DNA of 64,000 nucleotides from Pseudolactococcus insecticola. Lineage in GTDB: Bacteria > Bacillota > Bacilli > Lactobacillales > Streptococcaceae. The stretch covers positions 35,594 to 99,593 of the forward strand of contig NZ_BLLH01000009.1 of assembly GCF_011170065.1 (NCBI RefSeq), in the 5' to 3' direction. A program made the translations under genes and the position numbers. Under the pieces are notes generated by a model. It had not been told where the DNA came from, ran no database searches, and saw only the letters and a list, made by a program, of their open reading frames with translations. Shown one piece after another: positions 14,956-25,612 of the stretch. Each line of letters opens with the position of its first letter. Position 1 is the first letter of the stretch.

Positions 14956-16749
14956 ATGCAAATGCAAGGACGACCATCGCCCGAGGCGTTAAAACGAGAG
15001 CTTAAGACGCTTAGCGTGACGCCAAACGAGATGATTCGGTTTATTGCAGCTCCTGTTTTGAAACGACGGGGGTTGCTGGTTTTTAATCTAGCGATTTTGA
15101 TTTTTTTGGCATTTTTGAACTTCATGGTGCCACAGTTTACAAAAACGATCATTGACACAGCGATTGCAGATAAAAATCTGACGGAGTTGTGGCAACAGGT
15201 GATTTTGATGCTTGCGACAACGGCGCTAATCGGAGTTGTCGGTTTTGCGTCAGCCTATATGATGCAAAAACTCTCGCAAGAAGCCATTACAGAAGTCCGC
15301 CTTGATACATACAATAAACTGCTCAAGCAAGACTATGCCTACTTTCAAGAGACGAAAACAGGTGATCTCATGGTCAGGCTGACCAGCGACATCGGCAATC
15401 TTCAAGCTCTGATTTCATCAGATACGTTTGAAATTGTGTCAAGTATCGTCACGTTTTTTGGTGTACTAGGTTTTCTGTTTTGGGAAAATTGGCAGCTGGC
15501 ACTCATGGTAACGCTGACGTTTCCGATTTTGTTTGTCAATATTCGTTTTTTCCGTGGTCGCATGCGCCAGGCTTTTTCTGACGTCAGAGCAAATTCTTCA
15601 AAAATCTCCAATCAGCTCCAGTCCACGTTGACAGAAATTGAGCTGATCAAAAATTATACGACAGAAGATTTTGAAACAGACAAGTTTGACCGCATCGTCA
15701 GTCAGGGCAATCGCTATCAGCTGATTGCGACCAAGTGGCAGGCGATTTTTTCACCGATCATTACCTTTATCAATACGGGTGCGACGGCGATCGTCCTGTG
15801 GTTCGGCGGCTATCTGGTCATCAAAAATCAGATGACAGTTGGTGATTTGGTCGCCTATCTCAGCTATCTGGTCATGCTGCAAGACCCAGTGCGCCGCATT
15901 TCACGTCTGATCAACATGTTTCAAACGGCACTTGTCAGCTATGACCGGGTCGAGCAGGTCATGCGTTCTCGGGAAATGATTGCTGAAAACAAAGCAGCGG
16001 TACCATTTCCAGCAAGACTAAGCGATAAAATCGCAATCAAAAATCTGACTTTTTATTATCAAGACAGCAAGCTCCCAGCGCTTGACGACATCTCCATGGA
16101 CGTACTTGCAGGGCAAACGACGGCACTTGTCGGGCGCAGTGGCAGTGGTAAGTCAACGCTGATCAAGCTTCTGACGCGCATGTATGATGTGAGTGGTGGA
16201 GATATTTGCTATGACGGCACGTCGATAAAGGATTTGCAGCTCAAGAGTTTGCGGCAAAATATCGCAGTCGTCAGCCAAGACGTTGCAATTGTTGACGGCA
16301 CGATTGCTGACAACATCCGCTACGGTAGTTTTTCCGCGACAAACGCACAAGTCGAGCGTGCCATGCAAATGGCAAATATCGCAGACTTTATTCATACATT
16401 GCCAGACGGCCTTGAAACGCAGGTCGGCGAGCGTGGTGTTAAGCTATCTGGCGGTCAAAAGCAACGTCTGTCCATTGCCCGAGCTATTTTAAAAGATGCG
16501 CCAATTATCATCTTGGATGAAGCAACAGCAGCGCTTGACAATGAGTCAGAACGTCTGATACAGCGAGCGCTTGATAATCTCATGGTCGGACGCACCTCGA
16601 TTGTGATTGCGCATAGGCTGTCAACTGTTTATAAAGCTGAAAAAATCATTGTCATCAATGCTGGGAAAATTGCAGAAACAGGCACACACGATGATCTGCT
16701 TGCACACAACGGCATCTACAAGACGCTCTACGATATGCAGTTTGACTAA
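14956..16749 (+). CDS. ABC transporter, fused permease/ATPase (multidrug or lipid exporter type)
   Basis: A 597-residue half transporter. Residues 35-320 are a six-helix exporter-type membrane domain. Residues 345-590 are the ATPase: Walker A LVGRSGSGKSTLIKLL, Q-loop VVSQDVAIVDGTI, signature [15 protein letters not shown], Walker B IIILDEATAAL, H-loop IAHRLST. GGGGAGG lies 8 nt before the ATG. It works as a homodimer or with a partner not seen here. No neighbouring gene names a substrate; it follows the YutD-like gene by 23 nt. A terminator ends the run. Confidence 0.88.
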   Translation: MQMQGRPSPEALKRELKTLSVTPNEMIRFIAAPVLKRRGLLVFNLAILIFLAFLNFMVPQFTKTIIDTAIADKNLTELWQQVILMLATTALIGVVGFASAYMMQKLSQEAITEVRLDTYNKLLKQDYAYFQETKTGDLMVRLTSDIGNLQALISSDTFEIVSSIVTFFGVLGFLFWENWQLALMVTLTFPILFVNIRFFRGRMRQAFSDVRANSSKISNQLQSTLTEIELIKNYTTEDFETDKFDRIVSQGNRYQLIATKWQAIFSPIITFINTGATAIVLWFGGYLVIKNQMTVGDLVAYLSYLVMLQDPVRRISRLINMFQTALVSYDRVEQVMRSREMIAENKAAVPFPARLSDKIAIKNLTFYYQDSKLPALDDISMDVLAGQTTALVGRSGSGKSTLIKLLTRMYDVSGGDICYDGTSIKDLQLKSLRQNIAVVSQDVAIVDGTIADNIRYGSFSATNAQVERAMQMANIADFIHTLPDGLETQVGERGVKLSGGQKQRLSIARAILKDAPIIILDEATAALDNESERLIQRALDNLMVGRTSIVIAHRLSTVYKAEKIIVINAGKIAETGTHDDLLAHNGIYKTLYDMQFD

Positions 16750-16767
16750 CTAGTTTTCAAAAATTTC

Positions 16768-16797
16768 AAATCTGACCACAGTTGGTCGGATTTTTTT
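16768..16797 (+). terminator. Terminator after the ABC exporter gene
   Basis: AAATCTGACCA (16768-16778) pairs with TGGTCGGATTT (16783-16793), loop CAGT, followed by T residues. Confidence 0.85.
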
Positions 16798-16815
16798 GCA
16801 CTAAAATTCATCTTG

Positions 16816-16844
16816 ATGACAAGTTGCCGTTTTCGTGGTAAAAT
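16816..16844 (+). promoter_or_regulatory. rlmN promoter (leaderless)
   Basis: ATGACA (16816-16821), 17-bp spacer, TGG plus TAAAAT (-10 at 16839-16844). The ATG at 16851 is 6 nt after the -10, so the message should begin at or next to the start codon. No Shine-Dalgarno sequence is present. Confidence 0.7.
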
Positions 16845-16850
16845 AGCATC

Positions 16851-17984
16851 ATGACTAAAACTATCCAAACGCAACTGATAAAACCTTCTATATATGGCTT
16901 GACACGTGATGAGCTAATTGCCTGGGCGATTGACAATGGGGCTAAGAAATTTCGTGCCACACAAATCTGGGACTGGCTCTACAAAAAACGCGTGCAATCT
17001 TTTGATGAGATGACAAACATTGCCAAAGACTTTATTGACAAGCTTGACGATGCTTTTGTCATCAATCCGCTCAAACAACGCTTGGTCCAAGAAGCCAAAG
17101 ACGGGACGGTAAAATACCTTTTTGAGTTACCTGACGGCATGCTTGTCGAAACGGTTCTAATGCGCCAAAAATATGGCCTGTCAGTCTGTGTGACGACGCA
17201 GGTTGGCTGTAATATCGGCTGTACTTTTTGTGCGTCAGGCTTGATTAAAAAACAACGCGATCTTACAGCTGGTGAAATCACAGCGCAAATCATGCTGGTA
17301 CAAAAATACTTTGACGAACGCGGGCTTGACGAACGTGTCAGTCACGTCGTTGTCATGGGGATTGGTGAGCCGTTTGATAACTATGACAATGTCATCAACT
17401 TCATTAAGACAATCAATGATGATAATGGTCTAGCCATTGGCGCCCGCCATATCACAGTCTCAACGTCAGGTCTCGCACACAAAATTCGCGAATTTGCTGA
17501 AACTGGCTTGCAAATCAATCTTGCGATTTCACTACATGCACCAAATAATGACGTCAGAACAAGCATCATGCGCATCAACCGCCAATTTCCAATTGAAAAA
17601 TTATTTGATGCAATCGACTACTACATTGAGACGACAAATCGCCGTGTGACCTTTGAGTACATCATGCTAAATGGTGTCAATGACCGTCCTGAGCATGCGC
17701 GTGAACTTGTTGCGCTCCTCAAAGACAAGAAAAAACTAGTCTACGTCAACTTGATTCCCTATAATCCAGTCAGCGAGCATGACCAATATAGCCGTTCTTC
17801 TAAAGATGACGTGCTAAAATTCTATGATATTCTCAAAAAAGGTGGCATTAATTGCGTGATTCGTCAGGAACATGGTACGGACATCGACGCTGCCTGTGGT
17901 CAACTGCGCAGCAAAACGATGAAAAATGATGCTGAAACAGCAAGTTTTGACGAAAAAATAAAAAATGACATGTACGTCAAATAA
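16851..17984 (+). CDS. rlmN: 23S rRNA (adenine-2503-C2) / tRNA methyltransferase RlmN
   Basis: A 377-residue radical-SAM enzyme that methylates C2 of A2503 in 23S rRNA and A37 in some tRNAs. The cluster motif CNIGCTFC is at residues 120-127 (C120, C124, C127). The methyl-carrying Cys expected late in the chain is in ACGQLR (about C355). [10 protein letters not shown] and the following SAM-binding segments are intact. The start codon follows the -10 by 6 nt without a ribosome site. The stop is 3 nt before the VanZ-like gene, with which it is co-transcribed. Confidence 0.95.
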   Translation: MTKTIQTQLIKPSIYGLTRDELIAWAIDNGAKKFRATQIWDWLYKKRVQSFDEMTNIAKDFIDKLDDAFVINPLKQRLVQEAKDGTVKYLFELPDGMLVETVLMRQKYGLSVCVTTQVGCNIGCTFCASGLIKKQRDLTAGEITAQIMLVQKYFDERGLDERVSHVVVMGIGEPFDNYDNVINFIKTINDDNGLAIGARHITVSTSGLAHKIREFAETGLQINLAISLHAPNNDVRTSIMRINRQFPIEKLFDAIDYYIETTNRRVTFEYIMLNGVNDRPEHARELVALLKDKKKLVYVNLIPYNPVSEHDQYSRSSKDDVLKFYDILKKGGINCVIRQEHGTDIDAACGQLRSKTMKNDAETASFDEKIKNDMYVK

Positions 17985-17987
17985 CCT

Positions 17988-18467
17988 ATGAGAAAAGCAC
18001 TGAAAGCGGCGATTGCCGTCTATATTATCGCAATTTGTGCCATGTGTTTCATGCCGCAAATGCTCTTTCCTAATTTCAAGGCGTTTGAGACGCCGGGCAT
18101 CCAGCATTTTGGACGGATTACGGCAATACTCACGCCGGCAAACACCCTCGTTCATCTCGGGAAAATCCCAACGATAGGCGATTTAGCGGTGATTGTCGGG
18201 CAAAATCTTGCCAATATTTTCTTACTCTTGCCCCTAGTTTTAGGTCTATTACTGCTCAGGAAAAATCAAATGAGTTTGGCGAAAGTTGTGCTGATGACTT
18301 TTTGTATAAGCTTGACAATTGAACTCACGCAGGTCGTGCTAGATTTGCTCTTTGATTTTAACCGTGTGTTTGAGGTTGACGATCTCATCACAAACACCTT
18401 AGGCGGTGTCATTGCCTACTTTATCAATCGAGGTATCAAAAAATATGGAATTTTCAACTTTAAATAA
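17988..18467 (+). CDS. VanZ-like family membrane protein
   Basis: A 159-residue membrane protein with four hydrophobic segments (about 7-24, 62-86, 93-112, 132-150). It ends with the VanZ-type motif ELTQVVLDLLFDFNRVFEVDDLITNTLGG. VanZ homologues are linked to glycopeptide tolerance, but the function of most family members is unknown. The ATG is 3 nt after rlmN with no clear ribosome site, so translation is probably coupled to rlmN. Its end overlaps the nitroreductase gene by 23 nt. A second VanZ-like gene is at 55859. Confidence 0.8.
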   Translation: MRKALKAAIAVYIIAICAMCFMPQMLFPNFKAFETPGIQHFGRITAILTPANTLVHLGKIPTIGDLAVIVGQNLANIFLLLPLVLGLLLLRKNQMSLAKVVLMTFCISLTIELTQVVLDLLFDFNRVFEVDDLITNTLGGVIAYFINRGIKKYGIFNFK

Positions 18468-19053
18468 ATCGCGTCATGCTGTCAAAACATTTGACGGCAC
18501 GAGGCTCAGTGTTTCTGAAGTCAAGGACATCTTGCTTGAAGCGACGCTTGCACCGTCAGCGCACAATATCCAGCCTTGGCATTTTGTCATCGTTGATTCT
18601 GATGAAAAACGTGCGGCGCTTTCGACGACGATGCATGCTAAAAATGCTGCACAACACGAGTCAGCAGGCAGCACGCTTGTCATTTTTTCAGATATAGATC
18701 TCAAAGCGCGCGTGGCTGATCTGCTAGAAATCGGTGATGACGTCTTGCAAGAAGCTGAAAAGTCAGTCATCAGAGAACGTTACCCAGCTATGTTTGACCA
18801 GTTCAGTGACGTGCAGCTGTCAGACTATCTTGCCCTAAACACAGGAATCGTCGCACAAAATATCGTTCTGACGGCCAATAATCGCGGTCTCAAAACCAAT
18901 ATCATCTTAGGATTTGACAAGGAAAAGATCAAGTCAGTCCTTGCGATTGAGCCGCGTTTTCGACCTGAGCTGATCATCACGCTGGGGCATTCCGCAGACA
19001 GCGGCGTGGCATCATATCGCTTGCCTGTTGATGACATAACTGACGTTTTGTAA
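18445..19053 (+). CDS. Nitroreductase family protein (FMN-dependent oxidoreductase)
   Basis: A 202-residue soluble protein. The start is ATG 18445 (GAGG 11 nt upstream); a longer in-frame start at 18406 would add non-conserved residues. The N-terminus NKSRHAVKTFDG and the segment ATLAPSAHNIQPWHFVIV (about 30-47) are the FMN-binding signature of the nitroreductase fold. A later GLKTNIILGF segment corresponds to the conserved glycine-rich part. It should use NAD(P)H to reduce quinones or nitro compounds; the natural substrate is unknown. It overlaps the VanZ-like gene and is probably part of the rlmN transcript. Confidence 0.88.
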   Translation: MEFSTLNKSRHAVKTFDGTRLSVSEVKDILLEATLAPSAHNIQPWHFVIVDSDEKRAALSTTMHAKNAAQHESAGSTLVIFSDIDLKARVADLLEIGDDVLQEAEKSVIRERYPAMFDQFSDVQLSDYLALNTGIVAQNIVLTANNRGLKTNIILGFDKEKIKSVLAIEPRFRPELIITLGHSADSGVASYRLPVDDITDVL

Positions 19054-19073
19054 ATTTAAATAAGGAGGCTTTT

Positions 19074-19526
19074 ATGACATACACATTTGAAAATAAAACA
19101 CAGGCGGAGATTTTTGATTACCTGCGCCACGCTAAAACCGTTGCCGTGGTTGGCTTATCTAACCGTGAGGAAACCTCTAGCTATATGATTGCAAATGCCT
19201 TGCAAGCGGACGGTTTTCGAGTGATTCCGGTCAACCCAAGGCTTGCCGGTCAAGAGTTACTGGGCGAAAAAGTTTATGCCAGCATCAAAGATGTGCCTGA
19301 ACACATTGATATTGTTGACATTTTTCGCCGCTCAGAATTTTTGCCGGATGTTGCACGCGATTTTGTTGAAACAGATGCTGATATTTTCTGGGCGCAACTT
19401 GGCTTGCAAAACGAAGAAGCTGAACAAATCCTCCGCGCACATAATCGCAACGACATCGTTATGGACCGCTGCATCAAGGTGGAATATGCCTATAGTGGTT
19501 TACGACAAGAACGTGCAGGGAAATAA
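19074..19526 (+). CDS. CoA-binding domain protein (YccU type)
   Basis: A 150-residue protein with a Rossmann-like CoA-binding domain. TVAVVGLSNREETSSYMIA (about 22-40) is the nucleotide loop, RVIPVNPRLAGQELLG follows, then IDIVDIFRRSEF and a final cysteine in MDRCIKVEY. It resembles the stand-alone CoA-binding protein of succinyl-CoA synthetase-like fold. The function of these small proteins is unknown; CoA binding or CoA-thiol protection is the usual suggestion. AAGGAGG lies 6 nt before the ATG. It is the last gene of the rlmN run, closed by a terminator. Confidence 0.85.
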   Translation: MTYTFENKTQAEIFDYLRHAKTVAVVGLSNREETSSYMIANALQADGFRVIPVNPRLAGQELLGEKVYASIKDVPEHIDIVDIFRRSEFLPDVARDFVETDADIFWAQLGLQNEEAEQILRAHNRNDIVMDRCIKVEYAYSGLRQERAGK

Positions 19527-19534
19527 AAAAATAG

Positions 19535-19573
19535 AAAAAAAGCGTTGGATACGGTATACCTAGCGCTTTTTTT
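19535..19573. terminator. Bidirectional terminator between the CoA-binding and DUF4430 genes
   Basis: AAAAAAAGCG (19535-19544) pairs with CGCTTTTTTT (19564-19573), and the inside holds a GGTATACC palindrome. The A and T runs serve both converging genes. Confidence 0.75.
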
Positions 19574-19577
19574 AACC

Positions 19578-19967
19578 TTAAAAATTCCCAAGATAAAAAG
19601 TAATCTGATCCCCTTTTTTGACGATTGTATCCGCGGCACCTTTACTTGCAAGTTTGCCATTGACCTTAAAGAGCCAGTATTTTTGATTGGCTGTGTCTTG
19701 TGATTTGCCGTCGATTGCGGTGATGAAGCCGTCTTTTTCGACAACTTTGAAGGAAGATTTGACGGCCTCAAGCAAGGTCTGGTCTTTTTTGACCGCAAAA
19801 GTTTTTGTCTCATCGGCCTTTTTGTCATTGTCAAAGTCGAGTGTAATGGTTGCTGTTTGGCTAGAATTGCTGGTCTTTTTTTCAGTTTTACCCTGATGGC
19901 CACAGGCTGCGAGGGTGAAAGTGAGTGTTGCGGCGAGAAGAATGCCGACTGTTTTTTTGAAAGTCAT
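19578..19967 (-). CDS. DUF4430 domain lipoprotein
   Basis: A 129-residue exported lipoprotein. The N-terminus MTFKKTVGILLAATLTFTLAAC is a lipoprotein signal with lipobox LAAC (Cys22). The mature part starts with a Ser/Lys-rich linker and continues with a DUF4430 domain (about 40-129): SLLEAVKSSF-like helix, AIDGKSQDTANQKYWLFKVNGK and a GDQITFYLG end. DUF4430 domains resemble the beta-grasp part of cobalamin-binding transcobalamin, but the ligand of bacterial versions is mostly unknown. It is a single gene, with an extended -10 (GTAAAAT near 20003-20009, minus strand). Confidence 0.8.
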   Translation of the reverse strand: MTFKKTVGILLAATLTFTLAACGHQGKTEKKTSNSSQTATITLDFDNDKKADETKTFAVKKDQTLLEAVKSSFKVVEKDGFITAIDGKSQDTANQKYWLFKVNGKLASKGAADTIVKKGDQITFYLGNF

Positions 19968-20116
19968 AGCTGCTCATTTCTTTTAGTCTATCTCTATTTT
20001 ACTATGAATGCCTGATCGGGTAAAATAGAAGAATTTGGTGCTCTGATATAGTTAGAAACTATGACTGAGTGAGAGGGCAAGCCAAGAAAATCTGTGGTCT
20101 TTTTGTCACTAGAATT

Positions 20117-20125
20117 TGCTATAAT
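20117..20125 (+). promoter_or_regulatory. polC promoter
   Basis: TGC plus TATAAT (20117-20125), an extended -10 with a weak -35. The leader is about 45 nt and ends in AAGAAAGAAGG, a clear ribosome site for ATG 20176. Confidence 0.65.
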
Positions 20126-20175
20126 AGAGTTAAGTATATCAAGAAATAAGCAACATGTATCAAGAAAGAAGGACA

Positions 20176-23100
20176 ATGAACGATTTATTTGAAAAACTAA
20201 TGGATCAGCTTGAAATGCCTGCTGAAATTCGTCAGAATCCAGCATTTAGAGGAGATATTGATAGAGTTGAAGTTCATGCAATCAGTAAAGTCTGGCATTT
20301 TTATCTGACATTTCCAGCTATTTTGCCCGTGGCGCTCTATAAAGAGCTGGTTTATCGGCTCAATATGGCGTTTTCGTCGATTGCAAAGACAGAGTTGACC
20401 ATTCTGACGTCAGATACAGATGAAATAGTTTTCACCGAAGATCAGTTAAACGACTATCTACCTTTGATATTTGACTTGCCAGGCTGTGATACGCCTAGTT
20501 TTACAGCGATTTTCAAAAAATACAAATTCGTTTCTGACGGCAAACAAACTGCGACGTTATTAGTTGGAAACCTGTCAAATCTTGAGTATTTTGTCAAACA
20601 TTATTTTCCAGCCATGGAGGCGCATTTTCAAAACTTCGGTTTTACAAATTTGCGGATTAAGCCTCAGATTGACTATAACCTGACAGATAAGCTAGTTGCC
20701 GAATACGAGAAAAAATCAGAAGAAACAATCGCACAGGTCATGGCTAGCCAGCCTGAAGCACCATTACCAGCAGATGAGTTCGCACCAGCTAAAAAAGAAG
20801 TGGTAAGTCAACCTCAGCACCTCACACTAGGACGGGAAATCAAGTCTTCTGACACCATTTTCCAAATGCAAGATGTGGTGACTGAAGAGGCAAATGTCGT
20901 CTTTGAAGGCTATGTTTTTGCGGCGGAACACAAGGTTTTTAAAAACCGGACTACTGGCAAAGAAAGTCATATGCTAGAAGTCAAGATGACCGACTATAGT
21001 AGCTCTTTTATCGTCCAAAAATGGGGCAGAAAACCTGAGGAACAGGCTATGTTTGATCTGGTCAAGGCAGGGATGTGGCTGAAAGTTAAAGGCAGCGTGC
21101 AAATGGACAGCTTCAAGCACGAGCTTGTGATGAGCGTGCGTGATATGGTCGAAATCAAGGCTAAAAATGTCCGAAAAGACTTGATGCCTGACGATGAAAA
21201 GCGCGTCGAGTTTCACGCCCACACCAACATGTCAACCATGGACGCGATCCCAAAAGTCGAGGATCTGGTCGCACAAGCAGCACGCTGGGGTCATAAGGCG
21301 ATTGCAATCACTGACCATGCAGGGGTGCAAAGTTTTCCGCATGCCCACTCAGCTGGAAAGAAAAATGGCGTCAAAATCATCTACGGCGTTGAGGCGAACT
21401 TGGTCGAGGACAGGGTGCCCATCACCTATAACGAAGACGATAGCAGCTTGTCAGAGTCAACTTATGTCGTTTTTGACGTGGAAACAACAGGCCTTTCTGC
21501 GGTATATAACAAGCTGATACAGGTTGCAGCCTCAAAGATGCACAAGGGAAATGTTATCGAGCAGTTTGATGAGTTCATCGACCCAGGGCATCCGCTGAGT
21601 GAGTTTACGACGCAGTTGACAGGCATCACAGATGACATGGTCAGAGGGTCAAAACCTTTGTCAGAAGTCCTAAAAGCATTCCAGGAATTTTGTCAAGGTA
21701 GTATTTTGGTTGCCCACAATGCGACATTTGACGTTGGGTTTATGAACATGAACTATCAGCGTTACGCCTTACCGATAATCACACAGCCAGTTCTAGACAC
21801 GCTCGAGTTCGCAAGAAATCTCTATCCAGAGTTCAAACGGCACGGACTAGGACCTCTGACAAAGCGTTTTCAAGTCTCGCTTGAAAGTCACCATTTGGCA
21901 AACTTTGATGCGGAAGCAACAGGACGCTTGCTGTTTATCTTTCTAAATGACGCCAAGGAAAAATTCGGCGTGACAAAACTCAGTGAACTCAATACAACGG
22001 TTGTCGATGCGGATTCCTATAAACGCGCACGGGTAAAACACGCAACGATCTATGCAAAAACGCAAGCAGGTCTGAAAAATCTCTTCAAGCTTGTGTCTTA
22101 TGCCAATGTCAACTACTTTTCAGGCGTGCCAAGGATTCCAAAATCTGTCCTTGAAGCACACCGTGAGGGTTTGATTATCGGCTCAGCCTGTGATGAAGGC
22201 GAAGTCTTTGAAGCTGTAACCAACAAGAGTTTTGACGATGCACTGGAAGTAGCAAAATATTATGATTTCATCGAAATCATGCCGCCAGCTGTCTATCGGC
22301 CGCTGATCGCCAAGGAGACACTTAAAGACGAAGTCGAGTTACAACGGATTTTGCAAGATTTGATCAAGATTGCAGATACACTCGGTAAGCCCGTTTTAGC
22401 GACGGGAAATGTGCACTATCTCAATCCTGAGGACGCCGTTTATCGTGAGATTATCGTACGTTCGCTTGGTGCTGGTGCAGTCATCAACCGTCCTGTTGGT
22501 CGTGGTGAACATGCTATGCCGGCACCATTGCCAGAAGTACATTTTCGCACGACAACTGAAATGCTAGACGACTTTGCCTTTCTGGGACAAGAAAAAGCAC
22601 ACGAGATTGTGATTGATAACACACAAAAAATGGCTGAGAATTTTGACGTACTCACGCCCGTTCGTGATGATCTCTACACGCCATATATCCCTGAGTCAGA
22701 AGAAAAAATGGCGCAGATGACCTATGAAAAAGCGCACGCCATCTATGGAAATCCCCTGCCTGATATTGTTGATTTGCGGATTGAAAAAGAGCTCAACTCG
22801 ATTATCGGGAATGGTTTCTCAGTGATTTATTTAATTTCGCAGATCTTGGTGCAGCGCTCTAACGAACGTGGCTATTTAGTTGGGTCACGTGGTTCAGTTG
22901 GCTCGTCATTTGTGGCCACCATGACAGGAATCACTGAGGTGAATCCGCTGCCACCGCACTATGTCTGTCCCGAGTGTCAGTTTTCAGAGTTCTTTACAGA
23001 AGGTCAGTATGGTTCTGGATTTGACATGCCTGAAAAAGATTGCCCTAACTGTGGACATCGCCTGACAAAAGATGGCCATGATATTCCATTTGAGACGTTT

Positions 23101-24576
23101 CTTGGCTTCAAGGGGGACAAAGTTCCCGATATTGACCTGAACTTTTCAGGTGCTGATCAGCCGAGTGCTCACTTGGACGTTCGTGATATTTTCGGTGAAG
23201 ACTACGCTTTTCGGGCGGGAACCATTGGTACCGTTGCAGATAAGACAGCTTTTGGCTTTGTAAAAGGTTACGAGCGTGATTACGGGAAGTATTATCGTGG
23301 CGCTGAGATAGAGCGCTTAGCGGCAGGTGCGACGGGCGTGAAGCGCACGACTGGTCAGCATCCCGGGGGGATCATCGTTATCCCAGGCTACATGGATGTC
23401 TATGATTTCAGCCCTGTTGCCTATCCGGCTGAGGATGTGAATGCTGAGTGGAAAACGACTCACTTTGACTTCCATGCCATCCATGACAATATCTTGAAAC
23501 TGGATATTTTGGGGCATCAGGATCCGACAATGATTCGCAAACTGCAAGATTTATCTGGTATGGATGCTTCAACCATTCCCATGGATGATCCAGATGTGAT
23601 GAAGATTTTCTCAAGTCCTGAAGTGCTAGGTGTGACCTCAGAGCAGATTGGCTCAAAAACGGGCACTTTAGGAGTTCCCGAGATGGGAACACAGTTCGTA
23701 CGTGGCATGCTAGAGGAAACAAAGCCTACGACTTTCGCAGAATTACTGCAAATCTCAGGCCTCTCCCATGGTACAGATGTGTGGCTTGGTAACGCACAAG
23801 AGCTGATCAAGCAAGGCATCGCAAACCTGGCAAATGTTATCGGCTGTCGGGATGACATCATGGTCTACCTGATCCACGCTGGACTCGATGAATCCATGGC
23901 ATTTACCATCATGGAGCGCGTGCGTAAAGGTTTATGGAACAAAATCGACGACGAGGAACGGGAAAAATATATCACGGCCATGCGTGAAAATAACGTGCCC
24001 GAGTGGTACATCGACTCATGTAGCAAGATCAAGTATATGTTTCCCAAAGCCCATGCGGCGGCCTACATCATGATGGCGCTGCGTGTCGCTTACTTCAAGG
24101 TGCACATGCCGATTTACTACTATTGTGCCTGGTTTTCAATCCGTGCCAATGCGTTTGATCTGAAAGTGATGGGTGACGGCCTAACCGCCGTCAAAGATAA
24201 GATGAAAGAAATCAAAACCAAGGGTTATGAAGCGACAAATGTTGAAAATGCCCTGTATGAAACGCTTGAACTCTGCAATGAGATGCTTGAGCGTGGCTTT
24301 AGTTTTGGGAAACTTGATCTGTATCGCAGCGAAGCTGAGGATTTTATTATCGAAGGAGACGTACTCATTCCGCCGTTTTCAGCAATGGATGGTCTGGGTG
24401 GCAATGTCGCGAAACAAATCGTTGCAGCACGTGCCGAAGGTGAATTTTTAAGTAAAACAGAACTCAGAAAACGCGCCGGCGTCTCACAGACCTTGGTCGA
24501 AAAAATGGACGAAATGGGCATCCTAGGCAATATGCCAGAAGATAATCAGTTGAGTTTGTTTGATGATTTATTTTGA
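20176..24576 (+). CDS. polC: DNA polymerase III alpha subunit, PolC type
   Basis: A 1466-residue replicative polymerase of Firmicutes. I set the start at ATG 20176 (AAGAAGG 5 nt upstream, family N-terminus [15 protein letters not shown]) rather than 20155. Order: N-terminal domains (1-220), OB fold (about 225-330), PHP domain with [14 protein letters not shown] (about 345), DEDDh proofreading exonuclease starting [10 protein letters not shown] (about 430-600), PHP continuation, and the polymerase core with PDIDLNFSG and a zinc finger CPEC/CPNC (about 935-960). The end SLFDDLF is a beta-clamp binding motif. It is a single gene with its own terminator. Confidence 0.97.
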   Translation: MNDLFEKLMDQLEMPAEIRQNPAFRGDIDRVEVHAISKVWHFYLTFPAILPVALYKELVYRLNMAFSSIAKTELTILTSDTDEIVFTEDQLNDYLPLIFDLPGCDTPSFTAIFKKYKFVSDGKQTATLLVGNLSNLEYFVKHYFPAMEAHFQNFGFTNLRIKPQIDYNLTDKLVAEYEKKSEETIAQVMASQPEAPLPADEFAPAKKEVVSQPQHLTLGREIKSSDTIFQMQDVVTEEANVVFEGYVFAAEHKVFKNRTTGKESHMLEVKMTDYSSSFIVQKWGRKPEEQAMFDLVKAGMWLKVKGSVQMDSFKHELVMSVRDMVEIKAKNVRKDLMPDDEKRVEFHAHTNMSTMDAIPKVEDLVAQAARWGHKAIAITDHAGVQSFPHAHSAGKKNGVKIIYGVEANLVEDRVPITYNEDDSSLSESTYVVFDVETTGLSAVYNKLIQVAASKMHKGNVIEQFDEFIDPGHPLSEFTTQLTGITDDMVRGSKPLSEVLKAFQEFCQGSILVAHNATFDVGFMNMNYQRYALPIITQPVLDTLEFARNLYPEFKRHGLGPLTKRFQVSLESHHLANFDAEATGRLLFIFLNDAKEKFGVTKLSELNTTVVDADSYKRARVKHATIYAKTQAGLKNLFKLVSYANVNYFSGVPRIPKSVLEAHREGLIIGSACDEGEVFEAVTNKSFDDALEVAKYYDFIEIMPPAVYRPLIAKETLKDEVELQRILQDLIKIADTLGKPVLATGNVHYLNPEDAVYREIIVRSLGAGAVINRPVGRGEHAMPAPLPEVHFRTTTEMLDDFAFLGQEKAHEIVIDNTQKMAENFDVLTPVRDDLYTPYIPESEEKMAQMTYEKAHAIYGNPLPDIVDLRIEKELNSIIGNGFSVIYLISQILVQRSNERGYLVGSRGSVGSSFVATMTGITEVNPLPPHYVCPECQFSEFFTEGQYGSGFDMPEKDCPNCGHRLTKDGHDIPFETFLGFKGDKVPDIDLNFSGADQPSAHLDVRDIFGEDYAFRAGTIGTVADKTAFGFVKGYERDYGKYYRGAEIERLAAGATGVKRTTGQHPGGIIVIPGYMDVYDFSPVAYPAEDVNAEWKTTHFDFHAIHDNILKLDILGHQDPTMIRKLQDLSGMDASTIPMDDPDVMKIFSSPEVLGVTSEQIGSKTGTLGVPEMGTQFVRGMLEETKPTTFAELLQISGLSHGTDVWLGNAQELIKQGIANLANVIGCRDDIMVYLIHAGLDESMAFTIMERVRKGLWNKIDDEEREKYITAMRENNVPEWYIDSCSKIKYMFPKAHAAAYIMMALRVAYFKVHMPIYYYCAWFSIRANAFDLKVMGDGLTAVKDKMKEIKTKGYEATNVENALYETLELCNEMLERGFSFGKLDLYRSEAEDFIIEGDVLIPPFSAMDGLGGNVAKQIVAARAEGEFLSKTELRKRAGVSQTLVEKMDEMGILGNMPEDNQLSLFDDLF

Positions 24577-24584
24577 GTCTTACC

Positions 24585-24612
24585 AAAGCTCTGTCATTGA
24601 CAGGGCTTTTTC
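24585..24612 (+). terminator. Terminator after polC
   Basis: AAAGCTCTGTC (24585-24595) pairs with GACAGGGCTTT (24599-24609), loop ATT, followed by T residues. Confidence 0.85.
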
Positions 24613-24640
24613 TAATTCCTAGAGCAATCTGGGGATTTTT

Positions 24641-24648
24641 TTCGTATA
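24641..24648 (+). promoter_or_regulatory. Possible ComX (sigma X) box before comGA
   Basis: TTCGTATA after a run of T lies 20 nt before the comGA start. The streptococcal and lactococcal ComX box is TACGAATA, so 6 of 8 bases agree. No sigma-70 promoter is visible between the polC terminator and comGA. Competence-specific expression is therefore likely, but the box is degenerate. Confidence 0.4.
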
Positions 24649-24667
24649 TAGTAATAGGAGGAATGCC

Positions 24668-25612
24668 ATGGTACAAAAATTAGCACAGACGATTTTACAG
24701 GAAGCTGCGGCATTTGGGGCGAGTGATATTTATCTTTTGCCCCAAAAGGAAGGGTTTTCTGTGATTTTTAGAAATTCTTTGCGGCGTGAAATTTTTCGCG
24801 ATTTTTCTGATGCAGAGGGTCAGGGTCTGATTTCGCATTTTAAGTTTACAGCTGGGATGAATGTCGGAGAAAAGCGCAGGCCACAGCTAGGTTCTTGCTT
24901 ATATGAGGTAAATCATGGCGAAAAATAGCGGTTGCGTTTATCGTCTGCGGGTGATTTTGAGAGTCGGGAGAGTTTGGTGATCAGGCTTTTGCATGATGCT
25001 GAACGACCGCTTGAGTTTTGGTTTGACACTGACTTAGCAGCAGTAGAGTCACTTGTGTCGAGACGCGGTTTGTACTTATTTTCAGGTCCGGTAGGCTCTG
25101 GCAAGACAACCTTAATGCACACAATGAGTAAACTTAAATTTTCAGATAAACAGGTGATTACGATAGAGGATCCAGTCGAGATTGTGGCACCAGAGATGCT
25201 GCAGTTTCAGCTGAATGAAGCAATCGGTAACACTTATGATAGTCTGATCAAGCTGTCTTTACGGCATATGCCTGATCTTGTGATTGTGGGGGAGATTCGT
25301 GATCAGGAGACCGCACGTGCGGTCATACGTGCGAGTCTGACTGGATATACAGTGTTCTCGACCATTCACGCGAAGTCCATCAGTGGCGTTTATGCGAGGC
25401 TTCTGGAGCTTGGTGTGAGTGAGCAAGAAATTGAAAATTCGCTGTCTGGCGTTGTGTATCAGCGTTTGATTGCAGGGAAAGGGGTGCTCGATGTTTCAAA
25501 AAACAGTTTTTCGACGCATGATAATGGTGCATGGCATCAGAAGCTTGAAAGGCTTGCTCAAGCTGGACATATCAGTCTTGATACGGCGCAAGCAGAGAAA
25601 ATTACCAATTAA
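24668..25612 (+). pseudogene. comGA: comGA, late competence ATPase, interrupted by an in-frame TAG
   Basis: The GspE-type ATPase that powers the competence pseudopilus. The frame opens at ATG 24668 (AGGAGG, 6 nt upstream) and is stopped after 86 codons by TAG at 24926-24928. It continues in the same frame as RLRLSSAGDFESRES to 25612. The full reading would be 314 codons including the stop, normal for ComGA, with Walker A SGPVGSGKTT and Walker B LVIVGEIRD with ETARAVIRASLTGYTVFSTIHA. All else is intact, so this is one nonsense change (CAG, AAG or similar to TAG) or a sequencing error. A restart at TTG 24932 would lack the N-terminal domain. It overlaps comGB. Confidence 0.85.

Noticed and set aside
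19490..19903. Minus-strand frame of 137 codons covering the DUF4430 gene
   Set aside because: It is a basic, low-complexity reading in another frame of the lipoprotein gene, which has a clear signal peptide and domain.
24926..24935. Programmed recoding (frameshift) in comGA
   Set aside because: The downstream half is in the same frame as the upstream half, so no shift is needed. A simple nonsense codon explains it. No selenocysteine- or pyrrolysine-type context is seen.
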